Of a DNA stretch of 64,000 nt, positions 40,939 through 51,178 are shown piece after piece. The stretch's first letter is position 1; every line of letters starts with the position of its first letter. This DNA comes from Pedobacter aquae (GTDB taxonomy: Bacteria > Bacteroidota > Bacteroidia > Sphingobacteriales > Sphingobacteriaceae). Below the pieces are notes generated by a model. The model was not told the DNA's origin and did not search any database. It saw only the letters and a list, made by a program, of their open reading frames with translations. The translations under genes and the position numbers were made by a program. Location of the stretch: positions 3,782,001 to 3,846,000 of the forward strand of contig NZ_CP043329.1 of the NCBI RefSeq assembly GCF_008195825.1. Reading direction: 5' to 3'.

Positions 40939-43106
40939 ATGAATATTAAAAGGGTTACTCTAAGCAATGGAGAATATGTTTGCGATATAGATATTTCAAT
41001 AAATGAATGGAAAGTTATACTTCAAGATGAAAATTTACTAAATGAGAACTATAGGGATGTGTTAATTAAATTTTATTCTGAACCTAATCACAAATCAACA
41101 TGCAAAGCTCTTGGAGATAAATACAATGTTTCTCCACAATCATATAACAGTACAATAACAAATTTTGCAAAAGCCGTTCAGAAAAAACTAAACCGCTTTG
41201 AAATAATTGGTACAGACGGAAAACCATCATATTGGATAATCCCAATGCAAGGGAGATATATAGGAGGTTTTTTTGAATGGACGTTACGACCTGAATTAGT
41301 GCAAGCAATGGAAGAATTGAATTTAAAAGGTAAGCATTTGTTACAAAAAATATATGATGAAGCAATTGAAAATAAAAATTGGGTCTTTTTTGATTGGTTT
41401 CCCTCATACAAAAAGTCTGTGCAAGAATTTAAAGAACAAACAATAAATAATAATTGGACAGATACAGTATTTCAAAAATTAGTAAAGGATACAACTAAAA
41501 ATGGTATTTCAGATTTGCAGCAAGGAAATTTTACTTGGGAAGAATTTGAGAAAATTAAAAACAACTGGTCTGAAATACAACCAATAATAAAAAGCATTGC
41601 AGAAGAAAACCAAATAAGTAAAGCTCAATATCAGGAAATTTTAGTTTTTTTGGTAAACAAACTTCGGGGAATAGACCTTCTGGAACTAACAGAGTTGTTG
41701 CGGCATTTCTTCCAAACTTAGTAACAACAGTAGTAAATTACAGATATTTAAGAGATGTAATTGCTAATTTAAAGAATAGACTTCCTGATTATCCAATAAT
41801 TCAAGAAGAATGGTTAAGCGACAATTTTAATTTTATTAACTATTGTAATTCGCATGTTGAGTTCAAAGATTCATGGCACAGTTCTTTATTTGCTTGGTAT
41901 TTAAAAGAATATTTTGAAAAAGAGAGACAATTAACTCAAAAAAATGAAGCTTATATGCAAAAATATATTGACTTGCTTTTGAACAATAAGAATTTAATTC
42001 TTACAGGAGCACCAGGGACAGGTAAAACATATTTAGCAAAAGAAATTGCTAAAGCATTAAATGCAGTAACTGAATTTGTTCAGTTCCATCCTTCATACGA
42101 TTATACGGATTTTGTTGAAGGTTTAAGACCAACCGCACCTGACGATAATGGTAATATTGGATTTGGAAGAAAAGATGGAGCTTTTAAAGAGTTTTGTCGT
42201 AAAGCACTAAAAGCAAATACGACCAATAAAGTTGATAATTTTGACGAAACGTGGGATAAACTGCTTGTTTTAGTAAAAGATAATTTAGCAAGTGGTCAGT
42301 TAACAAAAATTGGTTCTTGGGATTTTAGCCTTTCAACTAAGGATTCTCTCAAATATTCGTCAACAAATACTCCATCTCAATATAATTTTACAATTACCAA
42401 GCAAAATGTTTATGACGCATACCAAAATAAAAAAGCAAGACCTTCTGGGGCTTTTCAAAAAGATATGGAGGATGTTGTTGAATACATGAAAGAAAATTTT
42501 CAATTAAAAGATTATCAAGAAGGAACAATATTACAAGAGGCTGAAAATAACTTTTTTGTTTTCATTATTGATGAGATTAATAGAGCAGAAATATCAAAGG
42601 TTTTCGGTGAACTGTTTTTCTCAATAGATGCAGGATATAGAGGTGAAAAAGGGCGAGTAAAAACACAGTACACAAACCTTCAAAATGATGGAAATGATTT
42701 TAAAGAGGGGTTCTATATTCCAGAAAATGTTTATATTATAGGGACAATGAATGATATTGACCGTAGTGTCGAATCTTTTGATTTTGCAATGCGTAGGCGC
42801 TTTGCATGGAAAGAAATAAAAGCTATTGATAGAATTTCTATGTGGGATGGTGTAATTGATGATTGGAAAGATGAAGCTTTAAAAAGAATGTTATCACTAA
42901 ATACAAAAATCGAATCAATTCAGGGTTTAAATTCTGCTTTTCATATTGGACCTGCATATTTTCTAAAACTTAAAAACTACGAAGGAAGTTTTGACCAGCT
43001 ATGGGATAATCACTTAGAAGGCCTATTGTTTGAATATTTACGGGGCTTTCCTGACAGTGATTCACGATTAAATGAATTGAAAACGGCTTACGAAGGTGTC
43101 ATTTAA
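40939..43106 (+). pseudogene. mcrB: McrB-type GTPase subunit of a type IV restriction system, split by a one-base frameshift
   Basis: The frame from 40939 runs to 41721; the protein continues in the -1 frame from about 41640 to 43106, giving about 722 residues when joined. The N-terminal 230 residues have no domain I can name, and are expected to recognise modified DNA. From about residue 356 follows the McrB AAA+ motor: Walker A GAPGTGKTYLAKEIA, Walker B FFVFIIDEINRAEISKVFGELF, and the McrB signature IIGTMNDIDRSVESFDFAMRRRF. The break is at seven Ts (41645-41651), where eight restore the frame. It reads T-TTT-TTG, a -1 slippery heptamer. The tail after the break is unmistakable McrB (SGNRPSGTNRVVAAFLPNLV). 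mcrC follows, overlapping by 11 bases. Confidence 0.85.
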
Positions 43107-44418
43107 TCCTAAAGTAATGTTGATAACGACTGATAATAACTGCGGAAAGGATATTGAAAAGGATTTTTTGCCTGACCTTAATTTGATTGCTAATAAAAAG
43201 ATAAGCGATTTGATTTTGGAGGACAATCCTAATTTGCTCATATTCCCAAACGATTTAAACCAAACTTGCGATAAAATTAGTGAGGAGCATATTTTTTCAC
43301 TGGATGGTTCTATTCTGACAACTGGTAATATTATGGGTTTTGTTGGCATAAATAATACTGAGATTACTATTCATTCAAGATTTGCAAAAAATAACAATGA
43401 CTATTTTTTGCATTATATGCTTCAAAAAGTATTTTCAATTAACCTATTTGATTTGAAACATGGTATTAATAATGAATCAGTATTTGATTTTCTGTTATAT
43501 ATGTTTCCATTCTATTTGAAAAAAGCCTTAAGACAAGGTTTATATAAAGAGTATCACAAACAAAATTATAATGATTCAAATGTTAGAGGAACAATTGATA
43601 TAAATCGGCATTTAAGAAAGAATATTCCTTTTATTGGAAGTATTGCTTATCGCGTTCGAGAACATAGTTTTGATAATAAAATCACGCAATTAATTAGGCA
43701 TACAATTGAATTTATAAAACAGCACAAGTATACACAAGGTATTTTAAATCTCGATTTAGAAACGCAAACTTTTGTAAATCAAATACTTCAAGTTACGCCA
43801 AGTTATGAATACGGACAGAGAATCTCTATTGTAAATAAGAACCTAAAACCTTTTTCTCATCCCTATTATTTTGAGTATAAATCATTAAAAAAGATTTGCA
43901 TGCAAATCTTGAGGTATGAAGGTTTAAAATATGGAAAGGAAAAGGATAAAGTTTATGGATTACTCTTTGATGGTGCATGGTTATGGGAAGAGTATCTCAA
44001 TACTTTTTTAATTAAGTGCGGGTTTAATCATCCGCAAAATAAAAGTTCAAAAGGAGCAATATATTTGTTTAAAAATTTAATTGGGAAAAGATTTCCTGAC
44101 TTTTGGAAAGAAAATTTCATATTGGATGCTAAATATAAAAGGTTAGCAGGAAAAAAAGCTGAAAATATTGACAGAAATGATATGAACCAAATAATTTCAT
44201 ACATGTATGTTAAAACGGCTCAAATAGGCGGTTTTATATGTCCTTCTGACGATGATGAATTTAGAGCAGAGAAAACAAATATTGGACAACTAAATGGTTA
44301 CGATGGAGAAGTAAGTATTTGGACACTTTCTATTCCTCAGCAGACTAGTAGTTTTTTTGATTTTTGTAGTAAAATGAAAGAAAACGAAAAACTAATGATT
44401 GATATACTTGAAAGATAA
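43096..44418 (+). CDS. mcrC: McrC-type nuclease subunit
   Basis: 440 residues from a GTG at 43096 that overlaps the end of mcrB; a later ATG at 43117 is possible. The N-terminal part has the McrC pattern NLLIFPNDLNQTC...GFVGINNTEITIHSRF, the middle has NVRGTIDINRHLRKNIPF, and the C-terminal PD-(D/E)xK nuclease has RFPDFWKENFILDAKYKRLAGK (Asp, then DAKYK). It stimulates McrB GTP hydrolysis and cuts DNA with modified bases. It is the cleavage subunit and looks intact. Confidence 0.92.
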   Translation: MSFNPKVMLITTDNNCGKDIEKDFLPDLNLIANKKISDLILEDNPNLLIFPNDLNQTCDKISEEHIFSLDGSILTTGNIMGFVGINNTEITIHSRFAKNNNDYFLHYMLQKVFSINLFDLKHGINNESVFDFLLYMFPFYLKKALRQGLYKEYHKQNYNDSNVRGTIDINRHLRKNIPFIGSIAYRVREHSFDNKITQLIRHTIEFIKQHKYTQGILNLDLETQTFVNQILQVTPSYEYGQRISIVNKNLKPFSHPYYFEYKSLKKICMQILRYEGLKYGKEKDKVYGLLFDGAWLWEEYLNTFLIKCGFNHPQNKSSKGAIYLFKNLIGKRFPDFWKENFILDAKYKRLAGKKAENIDRNDMNQIISYMYVKTAQIGGFICPSDDDEFRAEKTNIGQLNGYDGEVSIWTLSIPQQTSSFFDFCSKMKENEKLMIDILER

Positions 44419-44589
44419 ACTAAAAGCATATACATCTTTAACGTTTTAACAACACTTTCCGTTTTGTAAAAACAACTCAGTCTATAAGTTAACAAATAGA
44501 AAAGAAATCATTTATAAACCTCTACAAGATTAATCACTATATTTAATCATCACAACCAAAACATTAGAGATACTCATATTCACCCCCTC

Positions 44590-47082
44590 ATGACTCCCAA
44601 TAACCCATTTCAAATCTCAGGTTTAAGTACAGAAGAAGTACTGCAATCAAGATTGAGCCATGGTGATAATAAGGTCGTTTATAAAAAGCAAAATAGTTTT
44701 GTAACCTCTTTAGTCGGCTTGGTAAAAGAACCTATGGTGATTTTACTTTTTGCGGCTTCTTTCATATACCTCATCAGTGGCGAGCCTGAGGACGCCCTAT
44801 TTCTTGCCGTAGCTATTGTGCTTGTTGCTACCATTTCTATTTATCAAGATTATAGAAGTAAAACAGCTTTAGAAAAGCTCAAAGAGTTTACACAGCCGGT
44901 TTGCAAGGTTGTCAGAGATGGTGAAATTATCGCTATAAAAACCGAAGATTTGGTTATTGGAGATTTTTTAATTGCCGAGGAAGGCACTACCATTACCGCA
45001 GATGGTATGATGGTGAAAGGGAATGATTTTTCTGTGAATGAAGCGGTACTTACCGGAGAGTCTTTTGCCGTTTTTAAAAATCATAAAGACAATAGGGAGC
45101 TTTATCAGGGCTCCCAGGTGGCAAGTGGTATGGCTTTAATACAAGTTACGGCTATTGGGAAAGCTACTAAATTGGGTAAAATAGGGAAAAGCCTTGGCGA
45201 TATCGAAGAAGAAAAAACACCTCTAGAAATACAGATTGGCTATTTTGTTAAGAGGATGGTGATTATTGGCGCCCTTGTATTTGCGATTGTTTGGGCTTTA
45301 AATTATCTAAAATCTTACAACCTGCCAGATAGCTTATTGAAAGCTTTAACCCTAGCTATGAGTATTTTGCCAGAAGAAATACCGGTAGCATTTGTGACTT
45401 TTATGGCCTTAGGTGCTTGGCGATTGATGAAAATGGGTGTTGTGGTAAAGCAAATGAAAACCGTAGAAACTTTGGGTAGCGCAACAGTGATTTGTACAGA
45501 TAAAACAGGTACACTTACAGAAAATAAAATGGCTTTAGCCCGATTATTTTTATTGAGCGCTAATCAGGTAAGTACTTTTCAAGAAGATGTTAAGCCAGAG
45601 GAAAAAAATCTGATAGAAGTAGCTATGTGGGCTAGTGAGCCTAATCCCTTCGACCCGATGGAAATTGCCCTTCATCAAGCCTATAAAAAAGCTACGGATA
45701 GCGATAAAAGACCCGATTTTCAGATGTATCATGAGTATCCGCTAGGAGGTAAGCCACCTATGATGACACATGTTTTTGAAAATCAACAAAAAGAAAGAAT
45801 AATTGCTGCAAAAGGTGCACCGGAAGCTATTATAGCCGTTTGTCAGCTTACCGAGGATGAAAAGAATAGCATCCAAAAAGCAATAGCAGAAATGGCTTTT
45901 GAAGGTTTTAGGGTATTAGGTGTAGCAAAGTCTGATTTTAGGGGCGATGATTTTCCTCAACAACAGCAAGATTTTGATTTTCAGTTTGTAGGGTTGGTTG
46001 CCTTTTATGACCCACCAAAAAATAATATCTCTGAAGTGCTTCATGGTTTCTATCAAGCGGGTATAAAAGTGAAAATTGTAACGGGCGATAATGCTTTAAC
46101 AACTAAAGCTATAGCTAAAGAAATTGATTTTAAAGGTTACGATAAAGGTATAAGTGGCGATGAATTGATGCAGTTAAATGATGAAGAGCTTGTAAAAGCT
46201 GTACAAGAAAATGCAGTTTTCACCAGGATGTTTCCAGAGGCTAAACTCAAAATCATTAATGCCTTAAAAAGTAATCAGGAAATTGTAGCCATGACAGGCG
46301 ATGGCGTTAACGATGGTCCGGCTTTAAAAGCATCTCATATCGGTATCGCTATGGGTAAAAAAGGAACTGAAATTGCGAAACAGGCAGCTTCTTTAATTTT
46401 AGTTGAAGATGATTTATCTAAGATGTTAGATGCCATAGCCATGGGTAGAAGAATTTATACCAATTTAAAAAAGGCTATTCAGTATATCATTTCGATACAT
46501 ATTCCTATTATTTTAACGGTTTTTATTCCTCTAGCTTTAGGATGGTTGTATCCAAATATATTTTCCCCTATTCATGTGATTTTTCTTGAGCTGATTATGG
46601 GGCCAACTTGCTCTATCATATATGAGAATGAACCTATAGAGCAAAACAGCATGTTGCAAGCGCCAAGACCATTTACAGTAAGTTTCTTTAATGGTAAAGA
46701 GTTATTTACGAGTGTGATACAAGGTTTAGCCATTACAGCCGGAACTTTGTTTGTTTATCAATACGCTATTCATCAGCAGCTATCAGAAGAGCTTTGTAGG
46801 ACGATGGTTTTTACAACCCTTATTTTCGCTAATATCTTCTTAACCTTAGCTAATCGCTCTTTTTATTATAGCATTTTTACCACGCTATTTTATAAAAATT
46901 CATTAGTCTCTGTTATAATTGCAATCACACTAGTTATTTTATTTGCCTTACTTTATATCCCTGCTTTTACAAATTTCTTCGAGTTTGAAAGCTTAGGTGT
47001 AACTCAATTATTGCTTGCTTTTGTTGTAGGTTTTATAAGTGTTATTTGGTTTGAGGTAGTGAAATGGTGGAAGAGGTCTTGA
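44590..47082 (+). CDS. P-type cation-transporting ATPase (P2-like)
   Basis: 830 residues. N-terminal cation-ATPase domain, then M1-M2 (ILLFAASFIYLISGE...ALFLAVAIVLVATISIYQDY), actuator with VLTGES, M3-M4 with ILPEEIPVAFV (the PEEIP of Ca2+-type ATPases), phospho-acceptor Asp in ICTDKTGTLTENKM, nucleotide domain with KGAPEA, TGDNALTTKAIA, hinge MTGDGVNDGPALKASHIGIAMG, and a C-terminal cation domain of four helices. It is closest in style to Ca2+ or Mn2+/Na+ P2-type pumps; the ion is not clear. It is monocistronic. Confidence 0.9.
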   Translation: MTPNNPFQISGLSTEEVLQSRLSHGDNKVVYKKQNSFVTSLVGLVKEPMVILLFAASFIYLISGEPEDALFLAVAIVLVATISIYQDYRSKTALEKLKEFTQPVCKVVRDGEIIAIKTEDLVIGDFLIAEEGTTITADGMMVKGNDFSVNEAVLTGESFAVFKNHKDNRELYQGSQVASGMALIQVTAIGKATKLGKIGKSLGDIEEEKTPLEIQIGYFVKRMVIIGALVFAIVWALNYLKSYNLPDSLLKALTLAMSILPEEIPVAFVTFMALGAWRLMKMGVVVKQMKTVETLGSATVICTDKTGTLTENKMALARLFLLSANQVSTFQEDVKPEEKNLIEVAMWASEPNPFDPMEIALHQAYKKATDSDKRPDFQMYHEYPLGGKPPMMTHVFENQQKERIIAAKGAPEAIIAVCQLTEDEKNSIQKAIAEMAFEGFRVLGVAKSDFRGDDFPQQQQDFDFQFVGLVAFYDPPKNNISEVLHGFYQAGIKVKIVTGDNALTTKAIAKEIDFKGYDKGISGDELMQLNDEELVKAVQENAVFTRMFPEAKLKIINALKSNQEIVAMTGDGVNDGPALKASHIGIAMGKKGTEIAKQAASLILVEDDLSKMLDAIAMGRRIYTNLKKAIQYIISIHIPIILTVFIPLALGWLYPNIFSPIHVIFLELIMGPTCSIIYENEPIEQNSMLQAPRPFTVSFFNGKELFTSVIQGLAITAGTLFVYQYAIHQQLSEELCRTMVFTTLIFANIFLTLANRSFYYSIFTTLFYKNSLVSVIIAITLVILFALLYIPAFTNFFEFESLGVTQLLLAFVVGFISVIWFEVVKWWKRS

Positions 47083-47093
47083 TATTTTAAAAT

Positions 47094-47930
47094 TAGCTAT
47101 TACGCAGAAGGCTTTCCAACCCTAGCCGGGTAGTGGCTTCTTTCTTCTTGTAATAGCTTTTTCGCACAAGGCTTTCCGGCCTCATAGGCGGCCAACCCTA
47201 TTTACTTTTTTCTTGATAAAAAAGTGCCCAAAAAACGAGGAACGAGTTCATGAATACCTAAGAAAGCCATAACCAAAAAATGAATAAATCCTGCCTACCG
47301 GCAGGCAGGCAAGGCTATTGAATATTTGTCGTTCCGTCTAAATAAATCTTCATTCACAATCCTGAGTGGTGTGAATGTTTTTGCTTGATGAAAGTATCTA
47401 CAACACCCGTCGGATTGTTTTCCGCTAGTTCTCTATGAAAGTTTTTGCAAAAGATTTATTTGCCTTCACTTCCAAATCTTCATAGGCCGTCCTCGTTCTT
47501 CGGAAAGGCATATTTAATTTTCAAAGGAGCTTCCTAAATATCCACATTTCAGGTTCTTTATACTTTTGCCGTCTTGAAAGAAACAACCATTCATAAATAA
47601 CAGTCTAAACCGAAGCGCATGGGCAACAATTAGTTATTCGTTACTAGTTGATTAGGTTGTTAGGCCGAAATATCTAATATTTAGGCATCTTTTTACTTTA
47701 TACTTTTGACTTTTTACTTAAATAAAGCCTATAGCGAATGTGGTTTTGCGTTCGAGTTTACACTAACGTACAAAAACTATAACCTAGCAAAAATAAGCGC
47801 TCCTTGTTTTTGAGTGTGGGAGAGTCTTGTGCGGCAAAGGCTCCAGTGGGATTGTTCAGGACTTTTGGTTCCTTTTGGTCCCGCAAAAGGAACGAGCCCC
47901 GCCGGCGATAGAGGCGGGTAATTATTATCA
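47094..47930. repeat. Non-coding structured repeat, copy A (diverged)
   Basis: The left module GCTATTACGC...GTAATAGC (47095-47157), then GGCCTCATAGGCGGCC and the hairpin ACTTTTTT-CTTGAT-AAAAAAGT (47204-47225). The middle shares TGAATATTTGTCGTTCCGTC and CAATCCTGAGTGGTGTGAAT with the other copies but has its own inserts, one holding the palindrome CCTGCCTACCGGCAGGCAGG (47290-47309). The right hairpin is GTTCCTTTTG-GTCCCG-CAAAAGGAAC (47868-47893), followed by GAGCCCCGCCGGC. No reading frame is preserved across copies. Confidence 0.75.
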
Positions 47931-47966
47931 TTAAAAATTACTGAGCTAAGTGAAGCGTTTGGAAAT

Positions 47967-48632
47967 GGCAATTTCGCACAAGGCTTTCCGGCCTCATAGG
48001 CGGCCAACCCTATTTACTTTTTTCTTGATAAAAAAGTAAACAAAAAATCAAGGCTATTGAATATTTGTCGTTCCGTCTAAATAAATCTTCATCCACAATC
48101 CTGAGTGGTGTGAATGTTTTTGCTTAATGAAAGTATTTACAACACCCGTCGGATTGTTTTCCGCTAGTTCTCTATGAAAGTTTTTGCAAAAGATTTATTT
48201 GACTCCATGTCCAAATCTTCATAGGCCGTCCTTCGTTCTTCGGAAAGATAAGTTTTATGTTCAAAGGCAGTTCCTAAAAATCTCAATTTTAGGTTCTTTA
48301 TACTTTCTACACCCAGACAGGAACAACCATTCATAAAAAACAGGCTATCCCGAAGCGCATGAGCAATCCCCCAGAGCCGGAAAGGACGAAAAAACAGCAG
48401 CAGAAATTAAAAAATCTTGCACTTCCAAGCCTATAGCGAATGCGGTTTTGCGTTCGAGTTTGTAAAAACCTTCCTAAATCACTTGCTAGCAAAAATAAGC
48501 GCTCACTGTTTTTGAGTGTGGGTGAGTTTTGTGCGGCAAAGGCTCCAGCGGGATTGCTCAAGGGTTTTGATTACTTTTTTCCTCTAAAAAGTAATGGGCC
48601 CCGCCGGCTCTTGAGGCGGATAATTATTGTTT
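47967..48632. repeat. Non-coding structured repeat, copy B
   Basis: Begins at GGCAATTTCGCACAAGGC and lacks the GCTATTAC module. The left hairpin is TTTACTTTTTT-CTTGAT-AAAAAAGTAAA (48013-48040, an 11-bp perfect stem). The right hairpin is ATTACTTTTT-TCCTCT-AAAAAGTAAT (48570-48595), flanked by GGGCCCCGCCGGCTCTTGAGGCGG. The GC-rich flanks at the two ends are themselves imperfect inverted repeats of each other. The sequence from about 48142 onward is part of the perfect 746-bp tandem duplication. Confidence 0.8.
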
Positions 48633-48653
48633 TATGGAGATTGTGAACTAATG

Positions 48654-49378
48654 GGCTATTACGCCCAAGGCTTCCCAACCCTAGCCGGGTAGTGGCTTCT
48701 TTCTTCTTGTAATAGCTTTTTCGCTCAAGGCTTTCCGGCCTCATAGGCGGCCAGCCCTAGGCACTTTTTTCTTAAAAAAAAGTTCCCAAAAATTCAAGGC
48801 TGATGAATATTTGTCGTTTCGTCTAAATAAATCTTCATCCACAATCCTGAGTGGTGTGAATGTTTTTGCTTGATGAAAGTATCTAAAACACCCGTCGGAT
48901 TGTTTTCCGCTAGTTCTCTATGAAAGTTTTTGCAAAAGATTTATTTGACTCCATGTCCAAATCTTCATAGGCCGTCCTTCGTTCTTCGGAAAGATAAGTT
49001 TTATGTTCAAAGGCAGTTCCTAAAAATCTCAATTTTAGGTTCTTTATACTTTCTACACCCAGACAGGAACAACCATTCATAAAAAACAGGCTATCCCGAA
49101 GCGCATGAGCAATCCCCCAGAGCCGGAAAGGACGAAAAAACAGCAGCAGAAATTAAAAAATCTTGCACTTCCAAGCCTATAGCGAATGCGGTTTTGCGTT
49201 CGAGTTTGTAAAAACCTTCCTAAATCACTTGCTAGCAAAAATAAGCGCTCACTGTTTTTGAGTGTGGGTGAGTTTTGTGCGGCAAAGGCTCCAGCGGGAT
49301 TGCTCAAGGGTTTTGATTACTTTTTTCCTCTAAAAAGTAATGGGCCCCGCCGGCTCTTGAGGCGGATAATTATTGTTT
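48654..49378. repeat. Non-coding structured repeat, copy C
   Basis: Left module GCTATTACGCCCAAGG...GTAATAGC, left hairpin CACTTTTTTCTTAAAAAAAAGT, then the shared body and the same right hairpin as copy B. Bases 48142-48949 recur exactly at 48888-49695 (offset 746), so the right part of B and most of C form a recent, error-free tandem duplication with the following copy. Confidence 0.85.
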
Positions 49379-49399
49379 TATGGAGATTGTGAACTAATG

Positions 49400-49800
49400 G
49401 GCTATTACGCCCAAGGCTTCCCAACCCTAGCCGGGTAGTGGCTTCTTTCTTCTTGTAATAGCTTTTTCGCTCAAGGCTTTCCGGCCTCATAGGCGGCCAG
49501 CCCTAGGCACTTTTTTCTTAAAAAAAAGTTCCCAAAAATTCAAGGCTGATGAATATTTGTCGTTTCGTCTAAATAAATCTTCATCCACAATCCTGAGTGG
49601 TGTGAATGTTTTTGCTTGATGAAAGTATCTAAAACACCCGTCGGATTGTTTTCCGCTAGTTCTCTATGAAAGTTTTTGCAAAAGATTTATTTGACTTCGC
49701 TTCCAAATCTTCATAGGCCGTCCTTCGTTCTTCGGAAAGACATATTTAATTTTCAAAGGAACTTCCTAAAATATCTGCTCTTTAGGTTCTTTCTACTTTG
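49400..49800. repeat. Non-coding structured repeat, copy D (truncated right half)
   Basis: Starts with the same GCTATTAC module and left hairpin as copy C and is identical to C up to about 49695. It then drifts (TTTGACTTCGCTTCC against TTTGACTCCATGTCC in C) and ends in AT-rich sequence with repeated AGGTTCTTTCTACTTT-like stretches just before the Fe-S protein gene. The right hairpin is missing. Confidence 0.75.
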
Positions 49801-49878
49801 TACTCAATACTTTTTACTTAAAAGTCAGTCCCTAAATATTCGTTTTTTAGGCTCTTTCTACTTTCTACTCAGTACTAT

Positions 49879-51168
49879 TTACTTCTCGTCCCTCAAATTC
49901 TCTAAATTAAGAACACCTCTTGGGCAAACTGCCGAGCATACACCACAACCAACACAAGAAGCTCTGATGATATTTTCGCCTTTTTGTGCGTAAGCTCTTA
50001 CATCAATACCCATTTCACAATAGGTAGAGCAATTGCCGCAAGAAATGCACTGTCCGCCGTTGGTAGTTATCCTAAATTTAGATTTAAATCTTTGAAATAA
50101 ACCTAAAATAGCAGCCATTGGGCATCCAAACCTACACCAAACGCGATTTCCAAAAATGGGATAGAAGCCTGTACCAATAACTCCAGAGAAAATTGAGCCT
50201 ATAAAAAAGCCATACCATTGGGAAAAATTGCCAGACCATGTGCCTAGTAAGCCACCTTCCCAAGCAGAATTAAGCCATAACATGATGGTGGTGATGATGA
50301 TGAAAACTAAAACACCATGTACGGTATAGCGTTCTATTTTCCAAGCTTTTAAAGATTTATCAGAAAGTTGCCTGTAAGGGTCGCCCATAGTTTCTGCCAA
50401 ACCTCCGCAGCCACAAACCCAAGAGCAATACCACCTTTTACCATACTTGTAGGTAAGTAAAGGTGTGGCAATAAAAGTCATGATAGCTCCCCAAAAAATC
50501 ATGAAATAGCCCAAACCTCCAGAAGAAACTACGTAATTAATATCGTTTGGCCATAAATAGCCATATTTTAAAGGCCAGAAATAAGAGAAATAGAATTCAG
50601 GTTGATTAAACATCAGTAGCAATCCGGGTAAAACAAAGGCAAAACCCAACTGAAAAAACATCACCGAAAGGGTACGGATAATTTGATAGCGGTTATGTCT
50701 GTATTTTCCAATAAACCTAAATCCCATAACTAAAACCGCCAGCGTATATAAAGTTCCGTAAAGAAACCATTGGTCGGCAGCTTTATTTCTAAGCAGCCAG
50801 CTCAAAGGGTCACACATCCTGATTAAGCCTTCCAAATACTGCGGAAACCAATATAAAATGATGTAAAAACCAGTAAGAACTAGCCCTGTAAACCAAGCTA
50901 AGGCACCTCTGTTGGTCATCCCGTTTTTAAAGATGTTATTGTTTTTTATACCCGCTTCATGCTGAAAATATGGGTAGGCATAAACCAAAGTTCCGGCACT
51001 TATGAAACCTACAGATAGCCAAAAAAATAATACAGGTTGCGTAGCACCAGCACCAAAAGCAGCTATAATAGTAGCTAGTACGCCAAATGCCAAAAGAGCA
51101 ATGCCTGTTTTTTGAAGTTTATTAGCTCCCGAACCATCGGTTACAGCCAAGGAAATATCTTTACTCAT
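49879..51168 (-). CDS. NapH/NosR-like membrane 4Fe-4S ferredoxin protein
   Basis: 429 residues with about seven to eight hydrophobic helices and then a cytoplasmic C-terminus with two [4Fe-4S] motifs, CISCGNCSTYCEMGIDV and CVGCGVCSAVCPRGVL. A conserved WCSWVCGCGGLAET segment in the membrane part resembles NapH/NosR/CcoG-type electron-transfer proteins. It probably passes electrons across or into the membrane. Its gene starts 10 bp after the FAD oxidoreductase stop, so the two are likely partners (electron donor and membrane relay). Confidence 0.85.
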   Translation of the reverse strand: MSKDISLAVTDGSGANKLQKTGIALLAFGVLATIIAAFGAGATQPVLFFWLSVGFISAGTLVYAYPYFQHEAGIKNNNIFKNGMTNRGALAWFTGLVLTGFYIILYWFPQYLEGLIRMCDPLSWLLRNKAADQWFLYGTLYTLAVLVMGFRFIGKYRHNRYQIIRTLSVMFFQLGFAFVLPGLLLMFNQPEFYFSYFWPLKYGYLWPNDINYVVSSGGLGYFMIFWGAIMTFIATPLLTYKYGKRWYCSWVCGCGGLAETMGDPYRQLSDKSLKAWKIERYTVHGVLVFIIITTIMLWLNSAWEGGLLGTWSGNFSQWYGFFIGSIFSGVIGTGFYPIFGNRVWCRFGCPMAAILGLFQRFKSKFRITTNGGQCISCGNCSTYCEMGIDVRAYAQKGENIIRASCVGCGVCSAVCPRGVLNLENLRDEK

Positions 51169-51178
51169 CTTTCTATCT

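Noticed and set aside
48331-48561. Identical 76-codon frames at 48331-48561 and 49077-49307 (minus) and 48440-48646 / 49186-49392 (plus)
   Set aside because: They exist because the DNA is a perfect tandem duplication. The diverged copy A does not keep them as open frames from the same start, and their composition (runs of Cys/Phe/Arg) is not protein-like.
47094-49800. Could the repeat array be a CRISPR array?
   Set aside because: The units are 640-840 bp with imperfect internal similarity, not short repeats with unique spacers, and no cas genes are present.
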